From Cytospora piceicola (lineage: Eukaryota; Ascomycota; Sordariomycetes; Diaporthales; Cytosporaceae), in NCBI GenBank assembly GCA_023375675.1, contig JALQBC010000055.1:124001-188000 (forward strand): DNA of 64,000 bases, given 5' to 3'. The notes under the pieces are model-generated. The model searched no databases. It was not told the origin of the DNA and saw nothing but the letters and a program-made list of their open reading frames with translations. A program made the translations under genes and the position numbers. Within the stretch, counting starts at the first letter, position 1. The number at the start of each line of letters is the position of its first letter. Positions 47,101-59,372 of this stretch are shown here, in pieces.

Positions 47101-50100
47101 ACGCAGTAGCATTTCCCAGGTCTCCTCGCTGGCGAGTGGACCCAGTTCGCGACTATCGTCATCTGGCCACCATCCAGGCAGCAAGCCGAAGACGAACCCG
47201 ACCTCGATCCGCTCGGGATGAACGTATTCATGGAGAAGTAACTTTCCACCCGGCTTGAGTAATTTTCTTAGTCCATAAAGTGTGCGGTCAAGGTTGTTCG
47301 TGACGTGGATAACATTGGATGCTGAGATAACGTCGAATGTCTGTTCTTTGAAGCCCTGGCCCAGCGGATCTTGCTCCGCATTCAGGATGCCAAACTTCAT
47401 CTTGTGAGAATGGCCAGAGAATCGATTACGAGCCCTTTCGAAAAACGAGCTAGAGATGTCCGTGTAGTAGTAGCTGTTAAACCTTTCTTTGGTACCGAAA
47501 TCACTCGAAGAGACTGCCTTGAGGATGTGCTCCGTGAAAGAACCTGTGCCAGCACCAACCTCCAGAAAATCCATACTAGGGTGCTTGAATGATAGATCTT
47601 CCAGATATGCCTGAAGCTTCTTATAGTATGAAGAGTGTACCATGAGCTCCTCGTAGAAGGATTCCACAAGGTTGTCGTCGAAAATAAGCTGCACCATGTC
47701 GGACTTGCCCTGTAGGACATCTAAGGCATTATCGGCCACCTTCAGAAAGAAGTCCCCGAGAGCGCCGTGGGCCGCAACTTGCTTCCGAAGAATGCTGTCA
47801 CTTTTCACATACGAGCCATCGACTGGTGTGCTCAGATGCCAGTCCATCCAGTCAACATATTTCTTGAGATGTGGTTTGGTGGGGACAATTCCCAATGCCT
47901 CAATACTGCAGCTGAGTTGTCTGACCGTGGAGTAAATGTAGTCCCTCAGGTCGAGGAAAAAGTTCTTGGGACCGACAGGATCGGGACCACAAATCAATTT
48001 AAGCCGCTTCAAAACTTGCGTCCTTGACAGCGTCTCGATATCCACGGCTGCCTGCACACCACACCAGAATTGGTTCAGCCCTGCAGACTTGTTCATCCCA
48101 TCGACAGACGCGATCACAGTAGTCTGGAGGCCATCAAGGGACAGTGTGACATTCTCATTGTCTTCTGTCATTGCAAATCCAGAGTACAGCTTTGTTCTTG
48201 GTGTCTCACCCTCAAATCTAGCTGAGGCATGTGCAGACATGTGCGAGAGTTTAGGGCCGTCTGCCGAGATCCAGAGCTTGTTGATATGAGATACGGCCTG
48301 GGTTGGAACTGGATTGTTTCCTCCACTCAAAGATACCAAAGCAAGGTGGAAAAAGGCATCGAGGCGTGCGGGATGAATGATGAAGCAATCGCTGGAGGTA
48401 GAACTGCCCAATGGATTTGTCAAGTCCAGGCTCGCCGTGACTGTGTCTGTACCATTGTGGGACAAGACAGTAATGCCTTGGAATGAAAGACCATAGTGGA
48501 AACCAGACTTGGTGAAGTTATCGTATATAGCTCTGGAGTCGAACAATTTGTTGCAATACTCAGACCTGGCTAGGAAGCAGCGCTCGTAGAAGCGAGACCT
48601 CTCCCGTATCTCTTCGGCCGCTGCTGCCGAGTTGAGATGTAAATCCAGAGTCCCAGAACAGTTCTCGACCCAATGACCAGCGATAACCGAATGCACAGAA
48701 AAGGTCCACCGCCGTAGTTGGGCTGCGGCGGCGACTTTGAGAGGATTTAATTGCAGCCGTGTCTCTAAATCCGTAGAATCAGACGTAACCACAATAGGGG
48801 ACTCAAAGCGAACATTGCGCAATGTGAAACCCGTCACCTTTTCATTCTTGGTAAGCTGAGAGGCTCCTTGCGTAGCCATGACAATCATAGCAGATGCCGG
48901 GTACACTGCTCTCCCGTTCAATTTGTGGTCCATGAGCCACGGCATGTCCGGGACGTGGACGTGGCATCGCCACTGGGGTTGAAGCGGATTCCAGTCCCGA
49001 CTCGGAGAGCCCAGAAGCTCTAAGTTTCCATGTGCCCTCAGACGGTAATTTCGAACCAGCGGGCTCTCGGCCCAGTACTTCTTGGAGTGATCGAATGGAT
49101 ACTCTGGAGCGTCCACCAGCGAAATTCGCGATCCTTGTAGTGCTCTGTGGGGATCGTTTACACGACGCAAGTTGATTGAAAGCCCACAGCAGTGCAATTG
49201 GCCTATCAACTGTAGGAGAGTGATTGAAGCGGACTGTTTGCGAAAGAGTGTAGAAAAGTACCTGATGTCCTTCCCTCGAGGCAGCGTCTTCGTGGTCTCA
49301 TGGATGGGGAGCTTCAAAGCTGCATGGGGTCCAACCTCAATAAGAGTGTCCACTACAATGGCGCCCCGGTGGCTGCCATCAATCTTTGGACTGAGGGATC
49401 GATCGGAGTCCCGGAGAAGTCGTTCGAGTGCTTGCCGAAACAGCACAGGAAATACCATGTTGTTCGTCCAGTAACTGCCCTCGCAGGCCCTTCTTTTAGC
49501 CAGAACAGAACCTGTGACTGACGAGACCATTTTGATGTTGGTCTCGTGTTTTGGGGCTTGAAGGCCGTCGAGGTTTCTCAGGCAATCGGGCACAATCAGT
49601 TCCATCTGAGCAGAATGATACGCAACAGGGACAAGAAGCCGGCGTGCGAAGATGCCTTCGCCGTCCAGGATCTGTCTAAGTCTCTCGATGGCAGACTCCT
49701 CTCCCGACACCGTCGTGTTGCTGGGGCTGTTCACACAGCTTACCACTAGGGTCGACCAGTCATTGCAGTCGGGCTTTAGCTTGTCAAAATACACAGGTAA
49801 TTCCTCTGCAGGCAAAGCTACCGCCATCATCGCTCCTTTGAAATGGCTCCGCACCGGAAGTGTTGCTGTGAGAGTGGCACGGTAGAAAACTATCCGCAGT
49901 GCGGACTCTTGGATGAGCAGCTCAGCGCAGTAACTAGGCAAAAGTAAGTGAGTGTTGGGTAATGTAGCCAAGGCAGTCCTCTTACGCTGCGGCAACCTCC
50001 CCCCCCGAATGACCAACGACCGCGACAGGATTAACATCGAAGGATTTCAGAAGGTCAACTATCGCAATTTGCACGACCGCAGTGAGGCACTGGGCGATAT

Positions 50101-52012
50101 CAGGTCGATTGATTAGAGATTCCTCCTCGCTCTTCTTCAGCTCAGCTGTGAGGATAGAATTGGTTATTATGCAAAAGATGAGCTTGGCTCCGGGGGTTCT
50201 GATGAGCCTACCTTGAAGTGACCAGGAGCAGCCCAGGCTCTTGAGAATAGCTTCAGAAGTCTGAATGCTTTCTGCAAACACCGGATACATGAACAATTCG
50301 CGGCCCATGGCATACCATTGGGCACCTTGACCGGTAAATATGAATGCCAGCCGAGGGCTTCGTTTTGGTGTATACATTGGGACTGATGCGATCTGGGCCA
50401 GTGACCCTAGATCTGAAGCAGTTGAAATGACTGCAAATGACTTCGACGGTAGTAAACTCCGTCGGGTATCGAGCGTGTAGGCAATGTCAGAGATCGACGG
50501 TATAGGCATGGTGTCAAGCATCTTTGAGCAATACGACTCCCATGAAGACACTACATCTCGAGCAGCAGTCTCCGTGAAAGCCGACCAGACCAGCAGCTTG
50601 GGAAGCTCCTCGGAAGCTATTACCGGTCTAAGCACTTCGCCTTCGCGGGATTCTGGCGCAATAGCCAGGCTGGAATTTGTCGCCAATCGTCTTCGCTGCA
50701 AATAGCTGAAAGCATCGTCAATAATAATGTGTGAGTTTGTCCCGCCATAGCCAAAGGAATTGATGGATGCCCTTCGTATTTCGCAGGGGGGCCACATTAT
50801 ACACTCTGACGGCAGAGACACCATATAGTCATACGCTGCGAGCTTTCGATTGATCGATTCAAAGTTGGCGTTTGGAGGTATAACGCCAGACTCCACGACG
50901 AGGATCGCTTTGATCAGACCAGCAATTCCACTTGCCCCCTCAAGGTGGCCGATGTTCGTCTTCACAGAGCCGACATAGAGAGGATCAGAGACATTTCGAT
51001 GCCCATGAAAGCAATCTGCAATCGCACCGAGTTCTATAGGGTCTCCGATCGCAGTTCCAGTCCCGTGTGCTTCAAAGAACCTTGTGTGTTCCATACTCAG
51101 GCTCGCACGTTGATACGTCTCACAAATAAGCTGAGCCTGTGCCTTTGAGTCTGGCTGTGTGATACCCGGAGTTCGGCCGTCCTGGTTACTACCAGAAGCC
51201 CGAATGACCGCTCGGATTGTGTCGTTGTCGCGAATGGCATCAGAGAGACGCTTGAGCACTACGACCGCGACACCTTCCCCACGAGAATAGCCGTTCGCAC
51301 GATGATCAAAGGTGTGACATAGACCGCTCGGAGACAGCATCTGCATGTTGCTTAGGATGGTGCTGAAATCAGGATCCAGTAGAATGTTGCAGCCGGCGAC
51401 AACACCCATATCGGTGACACCGCTGTGCAACAGCTGGCAGGAGAGGTCAACGGCCATGGCACTACTCGAACAAGCCGAGTCAAGGTTGACTGAAGGTCCA
51501 CGGAGGTCGTAGAACCAGCTGAGACGATTGGCAAGCATCGATTGGGTAGCTCCAACTGCAGCATATGGTGGTAGCCGCTCGGAATCCTTCAACATTTGCT
51601 GTAGATAATCGCTGGTGAAGCAACCAGTATGAACAGAAGACCTCGAACCTTTCACGTCTTCCATTCGAATACCTGCATTTTCGAACGCTCGATAAGTTGT
51701 CTCAAGCAGAATGCGTTGCATGGGGTCCATGGCGGACGCTTCCGACGGGGTTATTGAGAAGAAATTGGCATCGAAGACGCCTAAGTCCTCCTTGATGAAG
51801 TGGGCGCCTCGCGTATGAAGAGCATTGTGCCGAGTGGGATGATGGAACGCATCGACATTCAAGCGATCAGGAGGGAACTCTGTCATGGCGCTGCGCTTCT
51901 CCAGGAGCATGGCCCAGAAGCCTTTCTCGGAGGAGGCATCTTGCGGAAACTTTAGAGCGAGCCCGCAAACAGCGATGGACCCATCGTGTGAAGTAGAACC
52001 AGTCGGCATCAC
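44194..52012 (-). CDS. Highly reducing type I polyketide synthase PKS2 (KS-AT-DH-cMT-ER(diverged)-KR-ACP)
   Basis: Four exons (52012-50212, 50145-49986, 49933-45094, 45039-44194) give 2548 residues. Intron 1 (66 bp) keeps the reading frame open and is easily missed. KS about 12-435: DSACSSS (Cys181), EAHGTGT (His316), NIGHLEG (His355). AT about 555-880: GHSGGE (Ser647). DH about 955-1240: HKLNGRAVYP (His990). cMT about 1370-1600 with an intact SAM motif FLEVGAGTGSF (1445-1455). ER about 1854-2160, but its nucleotide-binding stretch reads VRGGDTRLGRA instead of AAAGGVGQA and the C-terminal half is short, so activity is doubtful. KR from 2177: GGLGDLG, Tyr2322. ACP: Ser2501 in GADSL. There is no releasing domain; the FSH-type hydrolase gene across the AT block is the natural partner. 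A methylated, partly reduced chain is expected. Confidence 0.94.
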
Positions 52013-52099
52013 GAGGTAGCCTCAAAAGCAAGATTCGAAACGCGGTGTACTGTTGGTGCTACAAGTGTATATCTGATAGACGGCCAGCAATAAAGAGAA

Positions 52100-54035
52100 G
52101 ACAGATAATGAATTTTAAGACAACGCTGCTTAAAACTCTAAAGTATAGAGAACATTTATAAGGACTCGATATAGATACTATCTATATGTTTAATCGAACT
52201 ATATATATTACTAAATATTACTATATTTCTAAATTAACTTAAACCTTATCTTATATAATTAATCTTTAATATAAATATTTAAAAACTGTATTAAAATTAT
52301 ATAACTTAAATATGTCTTTAATATAATTATAATATTATAATAATAAAATAAAGTTATAAAATAACTACTTAATTAAGTAAGCAGTTAAGCTTATTATCTT
52401 ATTAAAGTAGTAAAAGTATTTAGCTACTTAGCTTATAAATAAGTTACTATATTAAACTTAATAATAGCTTTAGTTTAAAAGAATATATATATATAATTAA
52501 AACTAAAAACAGAATATAGTTAATTATAATTAAAACTTTAAGTTTATTATTAAAAGTTTTATTTAATTAATTTATAATATATATATATATATATATTAAA
52601 TATTAAATTATAATTAGTAAAATATATATAAATATAATATACTAAAAATAATAACGTAATAACTTATTAATTAAAAGTATTAATATTATTAAATATAAAC
52701 TTTATATAATAATAATAAATAAATAAATAAAATAAAATATAGTTAATAATAGAATTAAAGTTATATATTAATATTTTTATTAATATATTTAATAAGCCTT
52801 TTAAATAACTTATATAATAATTTAAATAATTAAGTTTAAGTTTTAAATTAATTTTGTAATAAATAAGCTTTAATATTATAATAAGCTTAATTACTATTAT
52901 ATATTTAATTTATTAAACAATATAATAACTATTATATAATAATTATATTATAAATAATATATTTAAATATATATTAATAAATAATAAAGTATATAATAAA
53001 ATTAATAATAACGTAATCTTTTAAATATAATAAGATATTTTATAACGTTAATATTTATATTGATTTAATTACTAAAATATATAAGCTATTAAATATAATT
53101 TTAATAACTTTAATATAATAAAGTTAATTATTATATTTATAAAATAAATAGATATAAAGTTAGTAATAAGGTTAAATTTATATACTAGCTTTACTATTAA
53201 CCTTATTAATAAGCTTTCTAAATTACTTATATATTAGTTTAAACAGAGTTATAAAATACATGTAAATATAAAAATATAAATATAAAATACAAAAATACAA
53301 ATATAAAAAGTCGGAAATAAATACAAATATAAATACAGAAGGTCGGAAATAAATATAAATACAAATACGTATTTTGTATTTTTATATTTATATTTTGTAT
53401 TTCTAATACAAAAATACAAAAATACAAAAATATATACTTATATAAATATAAATATAAAATTAAATAATATAGATATTAATATACTTTAAGAACTTTTATA
53501 ATAATAACTATAATACTTAATATTATAATAGTTGTTTATACCTTTATATAGTTCTTTATAATTTTATATAGTGTATTTGTATTTCTGTATTAGAAATATA
53601 AAAATATAAAATATAAAGGTTTAGAAATAAATACAAATACAAATACAGATATCTAGAAATACAAATACAAAATACAGGTATTTTTGTATTTTTAAAAATA
53701 TAAATACAAAATACAAAAATACAGTCATAACTCTGAGTTTAAATAGCTAGGTTTAAGCTTTAAGCTTTTATTTCTTTTCTCTTTTCTTTTAATAAGTAAA
53801 CATTTTTTAATAATTTACAATATTACGTAATTAAAATCAAGCCTTTATACTATAATTAACTTAATTACCGTTATATTAATAGCTTTAAATATTATATAAA
53901 AGTTATTAACTTTTATAATTAATATATATAAATATTCTATTTTAAATAATTTTAATACTAGCATTTTCATTTAATTAGTATTATAAACTTATTTATAATA
54001 ACTTTTTAAGTATATTTATAGCTAATCTAAGAGAG
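52100..54035. other. Ultra-AT block between PKS2 and the hydrolase gene
   Basis: This 1.9 kb is nearly all A and T with almost no C, G or CpG, and no open frame of substance. It begins about 90 bp upstream of the PKS2 start codon and ends about 185 bp before the FSH-hydrolase gene. No repeat ends or coding remnant can be seen. It is either a very old RIP-eroded repeat or a compositional isochore. Its lack of CpG distinguishes it from the element at the left end of the window. Confidence 0.8.
53258..53735. repeat. AAATAC/AAATAT microsatellite-like region
   Basis: Short units of the type AAATACAAA and AAATATAAA, and their complements, recur here in both orientations. Examples include ACAAAAATACAAATATAAA near 53288 and the complementary runs at 53370-53410. 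It makes this part of the AT block internally self-complementary. It looks like slippage-driven expansion. Confidence 0.6.
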
Positions 54036-54218
54036 CTGTAGGATAAGTAGTTAAGGACTCCTGATATGGACCGAGTTATCCGATCCAGACAAGTATAAAT
54101 ATCTCCTGCATTGCCGTGGAAGGTGGTTAAATCTTGGTGGGTTCTCGTCCTAGTATCAGACCTTGTCGTACTTTTTACCAAGCACAGCCATCACAGAGGA
54201 TCGTAAACAACATATGCA

Positions 54219-55048
54219 ATGCACTGGATTTGTCTCCATGGGGCTGGGACTAACAGCAGGGTGAGTTTCCACAGTGGTCGTCACACCGTTGGCAGCCCCG
54301 GGAGTATGTGCGTACCGAAGGATCAACTAACGCCATCTATATTAGATATTTGAGTACCAAACAGGTAAGTTTCAGTGCCGTACCTAAGTGCCGTGTAGAT
54401 ATCGGGTCGTATTCGAACTAACTGAGGTACAGCAGCCCTGCGCCATGAGCTCGGCGGGGACCATACGTACACCTTTGTCGAAGGTGTCGTAGCACACAGC
54501 AAGGCACCTGGTAGGTCGATGCTCCAAAATTTGGTGGGGGCAGTAAGCTAACCCGGTGTGCAGGGATCCAGGACCTGGCAACTCCTGACGAGATGTGCTT
54601 TGCCTACTACCAGCCGCACTGCGCCGAGTCATTTGACAAGGCAGTGGAGGATCTGGAAAGGTATCTCGCAACCGATGGACCGTTCGATGGGGTCATTGCG
54701 TTTTCTCAGGGGGCATCCCTGGCAGCTACTATACTTGTCGACGAATCACGAATGCAGCGTTCTGGGTTGCGCTGTGGGATTTTACTCTGTGGTCGACTGC
54801 CTTTCGTCGACGCGGGGTCACCCCTACGCGGAGGCACAAACCTCAGGATCGACATACCTACGGCGCATATCTGGGGTGCGGAGGATGAGATCGAACCGGG
54901 GCAGGGGTCAGCGCTAAGCGTGCTGTGCCGCCCTGAGCAGAGACATGAACACATCCATGGTGGGGGCCACGAGGTGCCGGGCGCAAGAGACAAAGAAGAC
55001 CTAGTGGAGTCAGCAAATGCCATCCGACGCATGTTGGCTCAGCTGTGA
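54219..55048 (+). CDS. FSH1/LovG-like alpha/beta serine hydrolase (candidate PKS thioesterase)
   Basis: Four exons (54219-54260, 54346-54364, 54433-54510, 54564-55048) give 207 residues. Exon 2 has only 19 nt, so automatic annotation may keep only the last exon. The spliced N-terminus reads MHWICLHGAGTNSRIFEYQT, the hallmark of the FSH1 family. The catalytic serine is in AFSQGAS, the Asp in IWGAEDE and the His in HIHGGGHE. LovG, of this family, hydrolyses the product from the lovastatin HR-PKS LovB. PKS2 lacks a releasing domain and this gene is its divergent neighbour, so release of the PKS2 chain is the best inference. Splice sites are good (branch CTAACTGAG before exon 3). Confidence 0.87.
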
Positions 55049-55583
55049 TACGATGTACGGGCGGAGATCAATGCTACCTAAATCTTGGAAAGTCTGGACC
55101 CCAAGGTTTAGGTGATGATGACTGCATGAGACTCTGCGTCCAGGGTGGTATGTTACTGTGGTAGACGGCTCAATGCATATCTTCCTTCATGAAAACGCCA
55201 GTCCTTGTGAAGTGATGACGTGGAAAGTAAGTGGTGGTCAGCAGAGCCGTGTCTGGGGGCCGCGAAGAGTTGCAGATGTCATCCCCGCTTCGGAACAAAA
55301 GGACCTTGCGACATGGCGTTTCGGATGGCGGCAGTCGGGGGCCTTTGGGGTCTGTTGATCACAACTTCTGATGCAAAGAGCCCTATACGGAAATTTTGTT
55401 ACAGCAGACAGCTTGGGGGATATCAAATTGGATTCTGATATTCGATTAGAAACTTGGCCTGGGGTTTCCTCCCCACCCCACCTCCTGGCCATATCTTACA
55501 ACTCCAGCTCCCTCCTCGCCACATATCCACGAGTAGAGCTATCTCCCTAATCTCCAAGACAAATCCAGCTACACACCACCACA
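55049..55583. other. Intergenic: promoter of the SDR gene
   Basis: 535 bp with no gene. A C-rich stretch (CCCCACCCCACCTCC around 55471-55485) lies about 100 bp before the SDR start codon and could be an initiator-proximal pyrimidine element. Nothing else stands out. Confidence 0.45.
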
Positions 55584-56643
55584 ATGATCAACAGCACGCA
55601 GCTTGATGGCATCGCCCTTGTTGTTGGGGTAAGTCGACAACTTGCTTGTCCGAGAATCATATCCGATAAATGCTAAGTCATCATTTTGAAGTCCGGCAGC
55701 GGTATCGGCAAGGAGGCTGCCTTTTCCCTCGCAGAAGCAGGTGCCAAGGTCATAGTGTTCGCCGACATGAACATGGAGACAGCCAAGACTTCGTCTGAGG
55801 AGAGCAAGAACTATGCCAGTAGCAAAGAGTATCAAACCACGACCTTCGAGATGAACGTCCAAGACGAAAAGTCCGTCCAGGCCATGGTTGACTTTGTGGT
55901 CAAGGAATTTGGCCGGCTCGACTATGCCATCAACGCCGCCGGTGTAAGTAGCGGCTGTAAACCACCCAAGTAGTCACTCGAAACAAAGTCATCTGATAGC
56001 GGGAACTAATCAGATCTTGATAACAGGTCGATAATGGCGTGCACGCTTCCATTGCCGAGGTCGACATTGACAATTTCGACCGTATCATGCACATCAATGC
56101 CCGCGGCAACCTGCTCTGCGTTCGCTCTCAGGTCGCCGCCATGCTCAAGCAGGAGCCCAAGACCTGGAGTAGCCGCAACGGCACACGAGACATTGGTCGC
56201 GGTGTCATCGTCAACATCGCCTCGGCCAACTCGTACGTTGGCTTGCCTCGCAAGGGCTGCTACACCATCTCAAAGCATGCATTCATGGCAACCACCAAAA
56301 TGGCAGGTAAGTGTGTCAGAACCTGGGTGATCTAGAGAATATTTGCCAGGAACAATGAAGGTCATGCTAATTTTCCCGAAAAGCCATGGATCATAGTGCT
56401 GAAGGAATTCGTGTCAACGCCGTGTGCCCATCCTGGGTACGCACACCGTTGCTGGACGAGGAGCTGAAGAAGAACCCCGAGGTCCAAGGCACAATCTCGG
56501 CCATCGTCCCCATCAAGCGAGCGGCTGAGTGTGAGGAAGTATCTGATACCATTGCCTACTTGTGCAGTCCGGCTGCGAGTTACATCAATGGCACGGGTTT
56601 ACTCATCGATGCTGCTGTGACCACCACAGTGCGCTTGTTTTGA
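55584..56643 (+). CDS. Short-chain dehydrogenase/reductase (classical SDR)
   Basis: Four exons (55584-55628, 55692-55943, 56027-56306, 56384-56643) give 278 residues. The cofactor loop is GSGSGIG directly after the first splice (AAG acceptor). The structural motif is NAAG, and the catalytic set is Ser in NIASANS and Tyr/Lys in CYTISKH. These are normal for an NAD(P)-dependent alcohol/ketone oxidoreductase. The residue before the glycine loop is Gly rather than the usual Thr. It lies downstream of the hydrolase on the same strand, within the PKS2 cluster, so a keto reduction or alcohol oxidation of the polyketide is likely; the substrate is unknown. Confidence 0.93.
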
Positions 56644-57569
56644 GCAAAATAAGAAGCATTGGGTTGAGAAGGAACCTTGCAAGGCAGATTAGGATTTTCT
56701 TTTGACTGACTCCCAACGGCTTTTCAATATGACACAAAATAGGACGATGCTGAGTTTGCCAATCAACACTATGTGAATGTTTTTCAATGTTTCCATTCCA
56801 ATGTTCCACATTAGATTCTTCGAGGCTGAATACTGGCGCTCCCAAGCTATTTGGTTTGTGTGATGATAAAAAGTTTGCTTCATTTGCTGTATTGATATTG
56901 TAGCCCTTGGACCCTTACCTTGGATACTGTCCGATTATTAGGGTAGTTCCCCATCCGAGTGTGGATGAAGTCATAAAATGTAGGGGTAAATGAGTAACCA
57001 GGGGCTACCTGACTACATAGACTTAGCTTAGGTCAGCACTCTTGGCCCCACCTCTTTCGATCATTCTACACAGTAAATGGAAATGGCTGTTCGGGGCCAA
57101 ATATGGTCACGTGACCTCTGTCACCGGAATTTAGGGGGGGAAGTCTGCAAATTCAATGACCCACTATGAAGTTTAGAACTACATACATAGTAGACAACCC
57201 TTGGGAACCAGACAATCAGTCCATTCACTATGAAGGGGCGATGTTCGTGACAAACAACCATTACTTCATACCTGAAAGGCTACTAAATTGAGTGAATTGA
57301 TTAAATTTGAAGAAATCCTTGGCCCTGTGCCCTTGAATTGTATCCGATTACAAATCCTGCTCACTAGAGCATACCTGGAGGTGTATTAAGATGTTCGATT
57401 GAATCCTATTCAAATCCGCCAGCCCTCTCAATTTGATACTAGATATGACGTTAATTGATCCTTCTGCAAATCCTTTGGGGGACCGTCCAGTACATGCGAC
57501 GGATTTATATTCAGCAATCTATGTTGGTTCGTGTGAGAGATGGTACTGGAACTTCCTCTGTCTAATGAA
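56644..57569. other. Convergent intergenic region (SDR / MFS)
   Basis: 926 bp between the stop codons of the SDR and the DHA2 transporter. It is moderately AT-rich, with no frame above 80 codons that looks like protein. I see nothing to annotate. Confidence 0.5.
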
Positions 57570-59372
57570 TCATTGATGCTTTGGAACGCCAAACAGCTTT
57601 TCGCGCTTCATAAAGATAGAAAGGACTAGCGAGAATGCACAGGCGGTGATGACCATAATGAATGTGTTGTTGATGCTTTCAATGATGGCAGCCAACACCC
57701 GCGTTCGCTTGTCCGAGGTGAGGCTCTGGAAGAAGTCCGCCCCGAACCCTGACACGGCTTCCAGCACAGCGCTGCGCGACATGTCCGGCAAGACCATGGC
57801 AATCTTGTTGGTCGACTCGTTCAGGAAAATACTGTTTGACATTGTCAGCGCCAGCGTGATGCCGCCCACCTGGCCGATGCCGATGAAGGCCACAGCTTGT
57901 GCCATTTGCTTCGGCGGCGCCTTCATTTGAGCTATGGCGAACCCTGCCTGGGAGAACATTCCGACTCCGAATGCAGTCAGGACCGAGTAGCCGTATATGC
58001 GCGCCTCGTTAGTGTCGGCGTTGATCGTGTACAGCAGTGCGCTGCCGGCGAGTGCCAACGCCGACCCGACCAGGTACCACGGCATGTAGTAGCCAACCTG
58101 TGCCATGATGCTGCCGTTCAGCATAACGGCGAAGACCAACGGCAGCACAAATGGGAGCAGCTGCACGCCGCTGCGCATGGCCGATGCATCCTTTGCGAAC
58201 TGGAAGTAAATCGGTATGAAGTAAACTGGCACCGTAACAACGACCTGCGCGCTTGCCATTTGCGCAAACAGTATGTCCATTTCCCAGGATGTCAGGAGGG
58301 ACACTGGGAAGAGGCGGTTCTCAGGCGTGGTGAGAAAGGAGAAGCGCTGCTGCACAACGAAGGCAATCCAGAGGACGCCAGTGGTGACAAATAGGCCGAT
58401 GATCTGGCCGCTGTCCCAGGCGTAGACGCTGCCGCCGAACGAGATGGCCATCACGAGAGCCGTGATAGCTCCGGCGCTGAGGATTGCTCCCACCAGATCT
58501 ATGCTTTTCATCCGCGAGACAAACCCGTGGCCGCTGCGAGGATCAGCTGCTGGCAGAAGAAAGGCGTAGATGGGTGCAGCGAGACCTCCAATGCAGAGGT
58601 TGATGTAAAAGGACCATCTCCAGGTGGCCGAGCTATCAGTGAAAGCTCCGCCGATGATGGGCCCAAGGCTTTTCCAGGTGTTAGCAAACTTCATATTGTT
58701 ATCTCGTACGGAGAGAAACCTTACATTGTGCCGATACCCCAGGTCAATCCAACGAAACCGAGGTACATTGGACGTTCTTGTTCATTTGTGAGGGCAGATA
58801 CCGTATTGATCGTCCCCAGATATATCCCCATTCCTCCAATTCCACAGATGGCGCGCCCGCCTATGAGTGCGTCTATAGAGGGGGCTGCTCCGCAGATTGC
58901 TGAACCGACCTCAAATATGACGACGCTCGAGATGAAAAGTAATTTGTTATCGAAGTGGGAGTATAGTTGGCCCCTATACTCGTTGTTAGTGGTTCAAGCG
59001 AAGACACGGGTCTGTAGAATTGCATGTAGATTCAATAATTACGCACCAAAACAGATTCGTGGCCACGGCACCCAAGGCAAATGCGACTGAGATCCATGGC
59101 AACTTCTGTATCCCTCCAAGCGTGTAGATGATGTTTTCCTGGACATTCGCGACAATCGTGTTGTCCAGCGCGAAGAGGAACAGGGCGGCCAGCAAGGAAA
59201 AGACAACAAAGAACCACGACAGACTCTTGAGTTTTCGCACCGACCCATCCCCACGTATGGGGGATTTGCTCACCGCCCTATGCTCTGCATTCTGGCCATG
59301 GGATTTGGTCCCTGTCTCGTCCGCTTGAGGAGATTCAAGTGTTGACAATGCGATGTTTTCTCGAGCAGACAT
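57570..59372 (-). CDS. MFS exporter, DHA2 family (14 TM), cluster transporter
   Basis: Three exons (59372-59047, 58973-58725, 58668-57570) give 557 residues. The cytosolic N-terminus of about 60 residues is followed by FALDNTIVANVQENI, the conserved first helix of 14-spanner drug exporters. ISVAFALGAVATNLFWGQLYSHFDNK crosses splice junction 1. The antiporter motif GTILGPIIGGAF is created by splice junction 2 (AAG acceptor), and WRWSFYINLCIGG follows. It is similar in type to the toxin and pigment exporters of fungal clusters. Its position at the right end of the PKS2 cluster suggests export of that product or self-protection. The plasma membrane is expected. Confidence 0.92.
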
